Of a stretch of 64,000 bases of DNA, positions 26,117-35,189 are shown in pieces. The DNA comes from an uncultured bacterium (GTDB lineage: Bacteria > Spirochaetota > UBA4802 > UB4802), in assembly GCA_937920495.1 (NCBI GenBank), contig CALEUQ010000022.1:1-64000 (forward strand). Direction: 5' to 3'. Below the pieces are notes generated by a model. The model saw nothing but the letters and a program-made list of their open reading frames with translations, did no database searches and had not been told where the DNA came from. The position numbers and the translations under genes were made by a program. Numbering within the stretch: position 1 is the first letter of the stretch; the number at the start of each line of letters is the position of its first letter.

Positions 26117-27031
26117 GTGAATCTTTCTGTATCAATTGGCAATCTCAAATTACAAAACCCTATTACCGTTGCATCCGGCACTGCAGGCTATGGCCAGGAG
26201 CTCTCACAATTTGTTAATTTAGGTGCATTAGGTGCAATTTTCACAAAAGGGTTATCGCTAAAACCACGTGCAGGTAATCCGGGACCACGTATTGCCGAAA
26301 CACCATCAGGGATGCTTAACTCTATTGGACTGGAAAATGTTGGACTTGACGCATTCCTATCGCATAAACTTCCGTATTTATTAAAAGCCAATGCTACCGT
26401 AATACCTAATGTTGCCGGGCACTCAGTTGAAGAAAATGTTGAACTTGCAAAAACACTTTCATATACACACGGCATAGCAGCAGTAGAGCTCAATGTATCG
26501 TGCCCCAACGTAAAAGAAGGCGGCATAGCGTTTGGTCAGGACATTACCATATTTTCAAAACTACTGGAAAAAGTACGCAGTGTAACGCGTGGCATTTTAA
26601 TTGTTAAACTATCGCCAAATGTGACTGATATTACACAATTTGCTAAAGCTGCAAAAGAAATTGGCGCTGATGCGGTATCAGCAGTGAATACATTTGTAGG
26701 GATGAAGATTGACGTGGCAAAAGGCAAACCATACTTTGCAAATACGTTTGCAGGCTTAAGCGGCCCGGCAATTAAACCGTTAGCGTTACGTATGGTATAC
26801 CAGATTGTTCAACACGTTGATATCCCGGTTATTGGAATTGGCGGCATATTTACTCTTGAAGATGCTCTGGAATTCCTTATGGCCGGTGCAAAAGCCATTC
26901 AGATTGGTACTGCAAACCTCATTTACCCTGATACATCAGTAAAAATTTTAACTGAACTTAAAGAGTATCTACAACACCACTCAATAACTGATATAAATAA
27001 TTTGATTGGCATTGCACATAGAAAGGAGTAA
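26117..27031 (+). CDS. pyrD: Dihydroorotate dehydrogenase, class 1B-type catalytic subunit
   Basis: Oxidises dihydroorotate to orotate in pyrimidine synthesis with FMN. Typical blocks are present: LQNPITVASGTAGYG, the catalytic Cys in LNVSCPNVKEGG (class 1 enzymes), KLSPNVTD, SAVNTF and GIGGI near the phosphate site. I chose the GTG at 26117, which gives 304 residues and starts at the conserved LSVSIGNLKLQNP. The frame is open back to 26012, but those 35 residues are hydrophobic, unconserved and begin inside hairpin copy D. No pyrK partner lies nearby. hisC follows after three bases. Confidence 0.93.
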   Translation: MNLSVSIGNLKLQNPITVASGTAGYGQELSQFVNLGALGAIFTKGLSLKPRAGNPGPRIAETPSGMLNSIGLENVGLDAFLSHKLPYLLKANATVIPNVAGHSVEENVELAKTLSYTHGIAAVELNVSCPNVKEGGIAFGQDITIFSKLLEKVRSVTRGILIVKLSPNVTDITQFAKAAKEIGADAVSAVNTFVGMKIDVAKGKPYFANTFAGLSGPAIKPLALRMVYQIVQHVDIPVIGIGGIFTLEDALEFLMAGAKAIQIGTANLIYPDTSVKILTELKEYLQHHSITDINNLIGIAHRKE

Positions 27032-27034
27032 TCA

Positions 27035-28087
27035 ATGAAGTACTGGAACAAACGCTTGCAGAAAATGACCGAATATATTCCAGGTGAACAGCCTGATAAC
27101 CTGAATGAATTCATTAAACTCAACACCAATGAAAATCCTTTTCCGCCATCGCCAGCAGTACTTGATGCGATGCACAAAGCATGCAATGGCGACCTGCGCC
27201 GCTATCCAAATCCCAATGCGCAGATGGTACGCGAACTGTTTGCAAAAAAAAATGCAATATCAGCTGATAATGTCTTTGTTGCAAACGGCTCTGATGAAAT
27301 ATTTACCTTGCTGTTTAGAGGATTCATTGAACCAGATGGGATTGCTGCATTCCCCTATCCTTCGTATGCACTATATTATACTATGTCAGAAGCAAATGGA
27401 ATAGCATACGATAAAATTACACTTGATAGCAACTTTGATATTCCATTTGATGAATTCTTACAGAAGAGATACAATCTTGTCATTATTGCCAATCCCAACA
27501 ATCCCACAGGCAAAGGTGTTCCCATTGACCAGATAAAAAAGTTTTGCAGCAAATTCAAAGGATTGCTTGTTGTTGATGAAGCATATGTTGACTTTTACAA
27601 TGAAACAGCACTACCACTTATCAAAGAATTTGACAATATTGTCATAACACGTTCATTTTCAAAATCATATTCACTGGCAGGACTGCGAGTTGGTTTGGCC
27701 ATAGCTCATAAAGAAATAATCCACGGTTTAATAAAACTTAAAGACTCATACAACGTTGACAGAATTGCCCAGGCAGGAGCGTATGCAGCCCTTTTAGATG
27801 ATAAGGGCTTTAAATACAATATTACAATGGTAAGAAATAATAAAGAATATTTAGAAGAGTCATTGGAAGCATTAGGTTTTATCAACGTGCCCTCTAAGGC
27901 CAACTTTGTGTTTACAAAGCACCCAAAAATAGATGCCAGAACCCTTTATGAAAAATTGAAAGAAAATAAGATTCTTGTTCGCTATTTTCCAGGACCCATC
28001 CAATCTGAATATATTCGCATTACTGTAGGAACAATGATGGAAATCAAGAAACTTATTAAGGTGCTTTCTGAAATAACAGCAGATTAA
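27035..28087 (+). CDS. hisC: Histidinol-phosphate aminotransferase
   Basis: A PLP-dependent fold-type I aminotransferase of histidine biosynthesis, 350 residues long. TNENPFPPSP, NPNNPTG, VVDEAYVDF and the PLP-lysine region TRSFSKSYSLAGLRVG are all present. AAGGAG lies before the ATG. It is cotranscribed with pyrD, an unusual pairing. No other his genes are in the window. The HisC family also includes broad-specificity and phenylalanine-type enzymes, so the precise substrate is probable rather than certain. The 3' end overlaps the convergent lipoprotein gene by 32 bases. Confidence 0.9.
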   Translation: MKYWNKRLQKMTEYIPGEQPDNLNEFIKLNTNENPFPPSPAVLDAMHKACNGDLRRYPNPNAQMVRELFAKKNAISADNVFVANGSDEIFTLLFRGFIEPDGIAAFPYPSYALYYTMSEANGIAYDKITLDSNFDIPFDEFLQKRYNLVIIANPNNPTGKGVPIDQIKKFCSKFKGLLVVDEAYVDFYNETALPLIKEFDNIVITRSFSKSYSLAGLRVGLAIAHKEIIHGLIKLKDSYNVDRIAQAGAYAALLDDKGFKYNITMVRNNKEYLEESLEALGFINVPSKANFVFTKHPKIDARTLYEKLKENKILVRYFPGPIQSEYIRITVGTMMEIKKLIKVLSEITAD

Positions 28088-28697
28088 TTATTTTGCCATC
28101 TGTTCTTGTAGTGGTGCTACGCGCAATAAGTTCAGGATATATTATTTTATTCTGCATATACTGTTCAATATCCTTTTTCTCAATCCATAGTATTATACCT
28201 TCAGGCCCTTCACCAAACCAGTAAAAGCTTATCACAAGCCCCTGAATATCCTGGTCCTGCAATATCTGATGCAAAATTTTAGACTTTGACAATACGGGGT
28301 TTAAGTTTTTGAATATAACATTCCATGCACGCAGAGGATATGAATCGGCGCTGCTACTATTACCCCCCACATCACAGTCAAACCCTAAATATAATTTATT
28401 TTTTTCTTTTGTTTTATTATCATAGTAGAAACCAAATGTCCTGATCCTGGGTAATAATGGTTCAATCTTTTTTATTTCCAAACCCAATTCATTGAGTCTG
28501 GTGTTATATAGCGCATGTAAGCGTATACCTTCCTGTGTGGTGTATTGGTATTCCGGGACAGCATAATCAGTGCTAACGGCTGACTGTTGTGTTGAGCTAT
28601 CGCTTATAATATTTTGTGTAACTACCTTTTCATCTGCTGATGCACAGGCAGTGATAGTGCAAAGAAACAAAATAATGATACTTTTCAATTGTTGCAT
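28056..28697 (-). CDS. Hypothetical lipoprotein
   Basis: A 213-residue protein with a clear lipoprotein signal peptide ending at the lipobox ITAC (Cys18). The mature part begins with a Ser/Thr/Gln-rich linker and contains no motif that I recognise. A central block (FGFYYDNKTKEKNKLYLGFDC) and QGLVISFYWFGEGPEGIILW suggest a beta-rich domain. GAGGAA lies before the ATG. Its 3' end overlaps the 3' end of hisC by 32 bases on the opposite strand. Confidence 0.75.
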   Translation of the reverse strand: MQQLKSIIILFLCTITACASADEKVVTQNIISDSSTQQSAVSTDYAVPEYQYTTQEGIRLHALYNTRLNELGLEIKKIEPLLPRIRTFGFYYDNKTKEKNKLYLGFDCDVGGNSSSADSYPLRAWNVIFKNLNPVLSKSKILHQILQDQDIQGLVISFYWFGEGPEGIILWIEKKDIEQYMQNKIIYPELIARSTTTRTDGKIINLLLFQKAP

Positions 28698-28721
28698 ACG
28701 TTCCTCATACGATAGCAGATA

Positions 28722-29537
28722 CTATTGTTGCCTGTTTTTCAAAATTTCAACAGGTATAGAAAGCATAGCAGTAGTATTATTAATTGAAATTACTGTAACT
28801 GCCATATCGGGATCAATGCCTAAATTATATAAATAGCTGTCTATCTTGGCATACCCAAGGCCAAATCCAGAATCGCTTGTATCAATGTTATTTATGAAAA
28901 ACTCATATTCCCTTCCTTCATTCTTATACTTACGGTATTCTTCCCGCTTTGTATAAATCCTTTGCAAATCATGCGAAAGAATGGGGGCTGTATTGGTTAT
29001 TTCTATATAAATATAATTATCACGCAATTCAATCTTTAAAATTATTCTGATATCATATCGTTTTAGCTTTTGCTGTAATTCACTAAATAGCTTTAATTTT
29101 TCAATTGATTGCATCTCATCAGTGGTTAGTGGACGATTTTCGCTAAAGGCTTTATTTTTGATAAGTAAAAATGTTCCTTCCTGATTTAAAACTTCCCTAA
29201 CCTTTTGTGAAATATTTTCTTTTTTTAATACAATTGAAGCTAAAGTATCAAATTGTATTTTGTCTTTAAGGATATCCTTGATATATTCCTGTACCTGTGC
29301 TTCTGTTTTATCTTTGTACTGAGTTCTGAATTGTCGCTGCAGTGCTTCTACAATAAGAAGGTGCTTATAATTTGCCTTTACTGCATTTTTAATCAGTTCA
29401 TCAACACACGCCCCAATATCATCAAGATACTGCTCAACACCTGCGTATTTAAATATTGCCAACCCTGCGCTGTAAATCTGGTCACGTGCTTTCCGTGTGT
29501 AATGCCTGATTATTCCTGTAATTCGTTGTGAGTTCAT
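28722..29537 (-). CDS. GHKL-type ATPase-like protein, function unknown
   Basis: A 271-residue protein with features of histidine-kinase-like ATPases. An N-box-like segment CVDELIKNAVKAN carries Glu47 and Asn51. A G-box-like segment DSGFGLGYAKID lies near residue 222. There is no phospho-acceptor His domain and no membrane helix, so it may bind ATP as a regulator rather than act as a classical sensor kinase. It starts 5 bases after the stop of the large cNMP-binding protein, and the two probably function together. Confidence 0.6.
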   Translation of the reverse strand: MNSQRITGIIRHYTRKARDQIYSAGLAIFKYAGVEQYLDDIGACVDELIKNAVKANYKHLLIVEALQRQFRTQYKDKTEAQVQEYIKDILKDKIQFDTLASIVLKKENISQKVREVLNQEGTFLLIKNKAFSENRPLTTDEMQSIEKLKLFSELQQKLKRYDIRIILKIELRDNYIYIEITNTAPILSHDLQRIYTKREEYRKYKNEGREYEFFINNIDTSDSGFGLGYAKIDSYLYNLGIDPDMAVTVISINNTTAMLSIPVEILKNRQQ

Positions 29538-29542
29538 AACAT

Positions 29543-31972
29543 TTATTTGTAGAGAAACTCCATAAACTTTTGCAATGCATCAGGCAATGTGCCATCATCA
29601 CGCTGATATTTTTTAAATTTTCTCTCGTAATTGCCAACTTCCCTGGCAAATACATTCCGGAATCTGTTAGCTATTTCAGTATATGCAGGCATATTTTCCA
29701 GCTTGTCCCGCAATTCTTTCTTAAATGGTATGTAACGGTAAAACATATCTCGTACAACATTGTTGAGCTTCATAATTCCATCTTTTTCATAAAGAACCCA
29801 TTGCATGTAGTCATCCGCAAATCTGTCACGGTTATTGCGAATACTCTTGAAACGTTCAACAACCTTTTGCTTGGCTTCAAGTGATAGTTTTGGATTCTTT
29901 TTAAACGTGTTTATATAGTCAAAGTAAGCTCCTGTCAGCCCTCCTTCAATGGGATCAGCCCACATTCCTCCCATGATGGTACGGTTGAGCTCCCACCTGA
30001 AAGTGGCAAAGGTATGTGCCATAGTAGGCATCATATCACCCATAAACAATATCGGAACTACTATTCTGCCCCGTGTTCTTCTGTTTGTTCCATCCAGTTC
30101 TTGCCACAGCATTGTTTTGGTACCAAAGGATGGCAATAGTATAAAATAAGGAACTACTTCTTCTTTAATAAGCTCTTTGGTATTCCCAATCATTACTGCT
30201 GTTTCACGATAGAAAACAGAAAAATCAACATCCCGTAGTGCGTTAACAATTGACTCCAATTTCTTTTTTGATACGTAATAATGGGATATGCTGCCACGCA
30301 TATTCATTGATGTTAATATTGGGAATGATGTTGCTGTAGACCCAGAACACACTGATGAGGCAGTTGCTATACGGTGATTTATTTCATAAATTACTTTCTG
30401 CACATTATCTGATTCATTTGTTGCATTGTTGCCTTTTATATGCTTTTGTTCTTCCCGCAAGTGAGCTTCATACGACAAACCCATTTCATTAATACTTGGA
30501 TTTTCTTCACCATTAAATATTTTAGTTAAAAATTCATCCTCATATACTATGGGTATATCAGTTTGCTCTGATCTGCGCATTGAAATTTCATGCAACTCAG
30601 CTAACTGTTCCTGCTCAATCATGGTTTCATCAAGGAAACCAAACCTGAGCATGAGCTTAACCGGCTGAGGTACAGCTGGCTCTGACTGGCTACGTACAAA
30701 AACCTTTGCGTATATATCATAATAAAACCGTGCTATTTGCCGCCTTATCTTACGTGCATCAATTTCTGATGAAAGTGGTTCTTTCATCTTCTTAAAGTCT
30801 GATAATAATTTTAAAAGGTTTTTCTGGTTTTCTTTTTCTATTAAACCAAACTCAAATATCTGATAGATAGAATTTTTATATAGCTGGCCAATATTCTGGG
30901 GAATTCGTGAAGGCCTGTGCACATCTTCAACAGGTCCTGGCTCTACTTTGATAGACTGTACAAAATTACTCAATTTTTTAAAGCTATCATATTTTTCTGA
31001 AAGGAGTTCCCCTGAAATGTCCCTATAAAATTCATGTATTTTATTAGCAATTGATACAAAACCTCTCAGAAAATTATCACTTACCCTGCCTGATCCAACC
31101 CACGTTTTTATCTTTTGCTTATCAATTAAATATGCAATAAATCCATTAGCGCCAAAAAGATATTCAAGTTCAGCATCTATTTCAGTGTGCACGGATTCAA
31201 TACGGTCTAAAAGCTTGACAAGGTTTTCCGAAGCACAATTGAATATATATATCGGAATATTGGGATCGCTTTTAAACATGGGTATAAGCAATTGATTATC
31301 CAGCCCAACTATCTTCTTTAAAAAGTTGCATTGCTTTATATCAACAAGGCTTTCAACCGGCAATCCTGGAAATAGATACTTCTTTTTTAAAAGATTGGAA
31401 TTATCCTGAACAATAAATTTTGCGTCAATTCGTGAAGGGAAATCCCCACCACTTTCAGTGAAAATCCGGTATAAATCGCCAGCCCTTTGCGACAGGTTAT
31501 CAGGTAAATTATCCGACACTTCACCGGCAACAAGCGCAAAGTTGTCGTTTACTCTACAAAGATTCTGATATAACAGCGTATATTTCTTAACATCATTTAA
31601 GGATAACTCAAGCCTTTTTAATACATGAGTGAGCAACAACGCAGCAAAGGACGGGTCATCAACAACTATCTGCCTGAATCCACCTTCACGCAATGGATAT
31701 TTTTTTACTATACAGTCTTCTATAGCACGTATGGTCTTTTTATACGGTTCTGTAAATAACAGGCTTAAACCTGCAATGACACTCTTTTCATTAATTATTC
31801 CCACACGCTTGCTTTTATCAACGATAATTCTGCTATCAAGGCCCTCATACTCACCGGGTGCTGACAAAATTTCAACCGATCCACTTTGTAAATAGTAAAT
31901 AAAGCGGGGTTCTTCACCCTGTAAAATTAAAATCTCGCCCTTTTTGATTTTTTCAGTACCATTATTTTCCAT
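29543..31972 (-). CDS. Large protein with N-terminal cyclic-nucleotide-binding domain
   Basis: An 809-residue cytoplasmic protein. Residues about 8-110 match the cNMP-binding/CRP-like beta-roll (KGEILILQGEEPRFIYYLQSG, then RVGIINEKSVIAGLSLLF). There is no helix-turn-helix. The remaining 700 residues are largely helical and match no family that I can name. A Ser/Cys-rich stretch (SSVCSGSTATSFP) and a Trp-rich block (TFRWELNRTIMGGMWADP) look conserved. It is cotranscribed with a GHKL-type ATPase-like protein 5 bases downstream. Confidence 0.65.
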   Translation of the reverse strand: MENNGTEKIKKGEILILQGEEPRFIYYLQSGSVEILSAPGEYEGLDSRIIVDKSKRVGIINEKSVIAGLSLLFTEPYKKTIRAIEDCIVKKYPLREGGFRQIVVDDPSFAALLLTHVLKRLELSLNDVKKYTLLYQNLCRVNDNFALVAGEVSDNLPDNLSQRAGDLYRIFTESGGDFPSRIDAKFIVQDNSNLLKKKYLFPGLPVESLVDIKQCNFLKKIVGLDNQLLIPMFKSDPNIPIYIFNCASENLVKLLDRIESVHTEIDAELEYLFGANGFIAYLIDKQKIKTWVGSGRVSDNFLRGFVSIANKIHEFYRDISGELLSEKYDSFKKLSNFVQSIKVEPGPVEDVHRPSRIPQNIGQLYKNSIYQIFEFGLIEKENQKNLLKLLSDFKKMKEPLSSEIDARKIRRQIARFYYDIYAKVFVRSQSEPAVPQPVKLMLRFGFLDETMIEQEQLAELHEISMRRSEQTDIPIVYEDEFLTKIFNGEENPSINEMGLSYEAHLREEQKHIKGNNATNESDNVQKVIYEINHRIATASSVCSGSTATSFPILTSMNMRGSISHYYVSKKKLESIVNALRDVDFSVFYRETAVMIGNTKELIKEEVVPYFILLPSFGTKTMLWQELDGTNRRTRGRIVVPILFMGDMMPTMAHTFATFRWELNRTIMGGMWADPIEGGLTGAYFDYINTFKKNPKLSLEAKQKVVERFKSIRNNRDRFADDYMQWVLYEKDGIMKLNNVVRDMFYRYIPFKKELRDKLENMPAYTEIANRFRNVFAREVGNYERKFKKYQRDDGTLPDALQKFMEFLYK

Positions 31973-32183
31973 AATATTGTTAACACAAAAGGTATTATTT
32001 TACTATTTGAGAAATTTTTGCATTAATGTGAAGTACTATTACAAAAAGAGCAATAACAATTTTAATTCAAAACCAATTTTTTTAAGCGATGTGTCCGTAC
32101 ATGAAGTATACATCCCACAAGGGTGCCTATAGCGTTCTATATTTGTGCAAAAATTATCATTCAGGGATACATGATACATACTA

Positions 32184-32522
32184 TCACTTCTTTTGAAAAC
32201 TTTGCAAATATTCTTCCCATTCAACAGGCAACAAAGACTTTTTCCTGCTATTGCATTCCTTACAACATGGAACAATATTTATTTTTTCAGAATATCCGCC
32301 TCGTGAAAGTGGTATTATATGATCCATTGTCAGTTCTTTTGGATTAAATTTTCTACCACAATAGTGACATATACCAGTAGCTATCTTTTTTTTCCACCAC
32401 GATGAGTGCCTCAGTTCCCGTGCTTTCTGCTTTTCACGCTTTATATGCGTTTCAAGATCTGAAAACACTGAATCTTCAAGATAGAGTTCTTTTGATTTAA
32501 ATCTTTTTGGCCTGTCACCCAT
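32184..32522 (-). CDS. HNH endonuclease domain protein
   Basis: A 112-residue protein. The HNH motif spans about 65-100: CHYCGRKF, then LTMDHIIPLSRGG, then NIVPCCKECNSRK. The two CxxC pairs bind zinc and the DHI...N...N/K residues form the nuclease site. It lies 5 bases after fmt and probably shares the def-fmt transcript. Similar small HNH proteins are widespread, often of unknown cellular role. It need not be part of a mobile element. Confidence 0.87.
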   Translation of the reverse strand: MGDRPKRFKSKELYLEDSVFSDLETHIKREKQKARELRHSSWWKKKIATGICHYCGRKFNPKELTMDHIIPLSRGGYSEKINIVPCCKECNSRKKSLLPVEWEEYLQSFQKK

Positions 32523-32527
32523 AGCTT

Positions 32528-33466
32528 TTATACAAATGCATCCCCTTCCTGTAATCGGTAGCCATTTATAAAAGCCGCTGCATCCATTGGTTTTTTGGTC
32601 TCAGGCTGTAATGACAGCACTTCAACATTCCCATCAGCAGTACACACATACAGTCGCTTTCCTTTAACAACCAATGTGCCTGGCTTTGCAGTGGAATTAC
32701 TAATGGAGCTATCGCCCACAAAAGTTTTCCATATTTTGATTATCTTACCGCGAAATGTTGTCCACGCTACCGGTTTGGGATTGAAGGCCCGCACCATATT
32801 GTGAATGTGTAACGAAGGCATATTCCAGTTGATATGCGAAGTATCACTGGTAATCTTGCCACAGTAGGTTGCCCTGGTATGATCCTGTGGCACCGGTGTA
32901 ATAGTGCCATCATGCAAACCTTTAATAGCTTTTACCAGCATATCTGCACCAAGGGGCAGTATTTTTTCATATACATCTTGTGCGGTTTCATTGGGGGCGA
33001 TAGTTACCGATGATTGAAGCACAATGTCGCCCGCATCAAGCTCTTCATTAATGAGCTGCACGGTAATCCCTGTCTCGTGTTCACCGTTATACAGCGCCCA
33101 TTCAACTGGTGCAGCACCACGATACTCTGGCAACAGTGACGGATGCAGATTGATAGTCTGTAATGGTGGAATTGAAAATATTGAACGTGGAATAAGTTTG
33201 CCATACGCCACAACTACAAAGATATTACACTCAAACAGCGATAATGTGTGAACAAGCTCGGGATCTTTCAATGTCACCGGCTGAAAACAGGGTATACCAT
33301 ATTCAAGAGCTTTTTCCTTTACGGGTGGGGCTGATAGATGTTTACCACGACCTTTTGGTTTATCAGGAGATGTAATAACAAAAGCTATCTCAAAATATTT
33401 TTTAAGATGTTCCAGACAAAAAGATGCAATATCAGGAGTTCCAAAGAATCCAATTCTCATTATCAC
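32528..33466 (-). CDS. fmt: Methionyl-tRNA formyltransferase
   Basis: Formylates initiator Met-tRNA using 10-formyl-tetrahydrofolate. FFGTPDIAS, the catalytic region NLHPSLLPEYRGAAPVEWA and ITVQLINEELDAGDIV are present. The C-terminal oligonucleotide-binding domain is intact at the normal length (312 residues). The start overlaps the def stop by four bases (ATGA), a classic def-fmt coupling. Confidence 0.96.
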   Translation of the reverse strand: MIMRIGFFGTPDIASFCLEHLKKYFEIAFVITSPDKPKGRGKHLSAPPVKEKALEYGIPCFQPVTLKDPELVHTLSLFECNIFVVVAYGKLIPRSIFSIPPLQTINLHPSLLPEYRGAAPVEWALYNGEHETGITVQLINEELDAGDIVLQSSVTIAPNETAQDVYEKILPLGADMLVKAIKGLHDGTITPVPQDHTRATYCGKITSDTSHINWNMPSLHIHNMVRAFNPKPVAWTTFRGKIIKIWKTFVGDSSISNSTAKPGTLVVKGKRLYVCTADGNVEVLSLQPETKKPMDAAAFINGYRLQEGDAFV

Positions 33467-33978
33467 CTGTTAAGTTTTTTTATCTTTTTCAACTGGGCAG
33501 TGAGCTCTTTACGTCTGTAATCCTCTAAATAATCAATAAACAGTTTTCCATTTAAATGGTCTATCTCATGCTGTAATACCCGTGCCAGAAGGCCTGAAGC
33601 TTCAAACTTAACCGGTTTTTCATTTATGGCAATGCCTTCAACCTGAATTGAAACAGGTCGTATGATCTCTGCGGTGATACCCGGCAATGAAAGGCATCCC
33701 TCCTCATATCCATCAGTTTCATCAGCGAATGCAGTAATCTTTGGATTAATAAGTGCCATCATTGGCCCTTTATTTGCACGTATATCAATAACCAGAAGCT
33801 GTAATGGCACATCAATCTGTGGAGCGGCAAGACCTATGCCCTGCTCCTTATGCATAATGGAAAACATCTCATCGGTTAAATCGCGTATTTCCTGGGTAAC
33901 CTGAGTTATCTCATGTGCAACTGAACGTAATGTTTGGTTACCATAATAAACTAATTTATGCTGTGTACCGGTTACCAT
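33463..33978 (-). CDS. def: Peptide deformylase
   Basis: Removes the N-formyl group from new polypeptides. All three metalloenzyme motifs are intact: GIGLAAPQ, EGCLSLPG and QHEIDHLNG, giving the Cys-His-His metal site and catalytic Glu. I start at the ATG at 33978 (171 residues). The longer frame to 34023 would run through the -10 box of the promoter at 34014-34042. Confidence 0.96.
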   Translation of the reverse strand: MVTGTQHKLVYYGNQTLRSVAHEITQVTQEIRDLTDEMFSIMHKEQGIGLAAPQIDVPLQLLVIDIRANKGPMMALINPKITAFADETDGYEEGCLSLPGITAEIIRPVSIQVEGIAINEKPVKFEASGLLARVLQHEIDHLNGKLFIDYLEDYRRKELTAQLKKIKKLNR

Positions 33979-34013
33979 AACTATCTCACATTTTTTTTTA
34001 TTATTAGTTTTTA

Positions 34014-34042
34014 AATATACCACATTTGGCTTGTGATGTCAA
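34014..34042 (-). promoter_or_regulatory. Sigma-70 promoter of def-fmt-HNH
   Basis: On the minus strand TTGACA (34042-34037) and TATATT (34019-34014) are exactly 17 bases apart. The predicted transcript start is about 30 bases before the def ATG. Confidence 0.8.
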
Positions 34043-34066
34043 TATAAGATTTTTAAATTTTACCCG

Positions 34067-34108
34067 CTCTCCGTATATTGTTCAATTTCCCCAAAATTAC
34101 GCAATGAG
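34067..34108. mobile_element. Inverted-repeat element, family 2, minimal copy 3
   Basis: Only the two ends remain: CTCTCCGTATATTG on the left and CCCCAAAATTACGCAATGAG on the right, 42 bases in all. The right end matches the right ends at 17527 and 48030. It directly abuts the truncated hairpin copy E. Confidence 0.5.
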
Positions 34109-34110
34109 CC

Positions 34111-34215
34111 AATAAAATTTGTGAACATAATAAACATAGTGGACACCCCCGCCGTCAAAGTCAGCGGGGGTGTCCACCTTTTTATTAACAAATGATTTTT
34201 AAGGAATTATTAGTG
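34111..34215 (+). mobile_element. 120-bp hairpin element, copy E (left end missing)
   Basis: The copy starts at AATAAAATTTGTGAACATAA, lacks the outer ~17 bases, and ends at the intact terminus AAGGAATTATTAGTG. Its core stem GTGGACACCCCCGC/GCGGGGGTGTCCAC carries paired changes relative to the GTGTAC/GTACAC of other copies. It lies next to the family-2 remnant at 34067-34108. Confidence 0.8.
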
Positions 34216-34237
34216 AAAATACACGATGATTTACTTA

Positions 34238-34266
34238 TTGACAATGATATCTATTTTAAGTAATGT
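34238..34266 (+). promoter_or_regulatory. Possible promoter upstream of plsC
   Basis: TTGACA (34238-34243) and TAATGT (34261-34266) are 17 bases apart. The -35 is perfect, the -10 is weak, and the leader would be about 120 bases. Confidence 0.35.
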
Positions 34267-34392
34267 TACATTTGTATATAATTTTCTTATTATTTTTTAC
34301 TTGAATATTGGTCAATCATCCAATTTGCTATGAGTTAATGTTAAAACGTTATCTGATAGACATATTTTTTCAACCGTGCAAAGGGGGCAATT

Positions 34393-35133
34393 ATGAATAA
34401 AATATTGAAAGTCGTAATTGAAATATTGTTCTTTCTGTACCGGCCATTATTTTATCTTCTGGTTATTATCGACACAACCATATTAGGTATCATCACCATA
34501 GTACTTTCATTCTTTGACCCAACAGGCAATACTGTTCACTACATTGGGGTATTCTGGTCACGTCTTAATCTTTTTCTATCTGGTGTACGTGTACGTGTGC
34601 ATAATAGAGAATACATAAAAAAAGACCAGCCCTATATTGTGATGATGAATCATCAAAGCCATTATGATGTGTGGGCAGCTATTGGCTACATACCTTTGCA
34701 ACTTAGATGGGTTATGAAAATGGAGTTGCGTAAAATTCCCATCTTTGGATTGGGATGTGAGCGCATGGGGCATATCTATATTGATCGCGGCGATTCACAT
34801 CAGGCACGTGAAAGCCTGAAAGCTGCTGGCGAAAAGATTCGCAATGGTGCTTCTGTGGTTTTCTTCCCGGAAGGCACCCGTAGCCCTGATGGCACTCTAC
34901 TTCCATTCAAAAAAGGAGGGTTTGTTATAGCCATCGAATCACGGGTTCCTATCCTTCCCATCACCGGTTTAGGCTCGCGCGCTGTACTTCCCAAAGGAAG
35001 CATGGCCATTCGCCCGGGAACTATCGACCTGATTATACATCCGCCAATTGATGTTACCGGCTACACACAGGAAAACAAAGAAGAACTTATGGAAAGGGTC
35101 AGAGCAGTAATTCAGAGCAAGCTGGTGTCATAA
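34393..35133 (+). CDS. plsC: 1-acyl-sn-glycerol-3-phosphate acyltransferase
   Basis: Acylates lysophosphatidic acid at the inner membrane in phospholipid synthesis. The catalytic NHQSHYD motif is near residue 87 and the FPEGTRSPDG motif near 155. Two N-terminal hydrophobic segments (about 8-60) anchor it in the membrane. The length (246 residues) is usual. AAGGGGGC precedes the ATG. It is monocistronic and followed by a terminator. Confidence 0.92.
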   Translation: MNKILKVVIEILFFLYRPLFYLLVIIDTTILGIITIVLSFFDPTGNTVHYIGVFWSRLNLFLSGVRVRVHNREYIKKDQPYIVMMNHQSHYDVWAAIGYIPLQLRWVMKMELRKIPIFGLGCERMGHIYIDRGDSHQARESLKAAGEKIRNGASVVFFPEGTRSPDGTLLPFKKGGFVIAIESRVPILPITGLGSRAVLPKGSMAIRPGTIDLIIHPPIDVTGYTQENKEELMERVRAVIQSKLVS

Positions 35134-35189
35134 AAAATTGTGTTGTAAATTTTGTTTCTCTTTTTTATTGTGCGATAGTTATTTTATAA

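Noticed and set aside
32184-32522. Homing endonuclease or intron
   Set aside because: The HNH protein is a stand-alone gene in the def-fmt operon with normal spacing. No split gene, intein or intron is adjacent.
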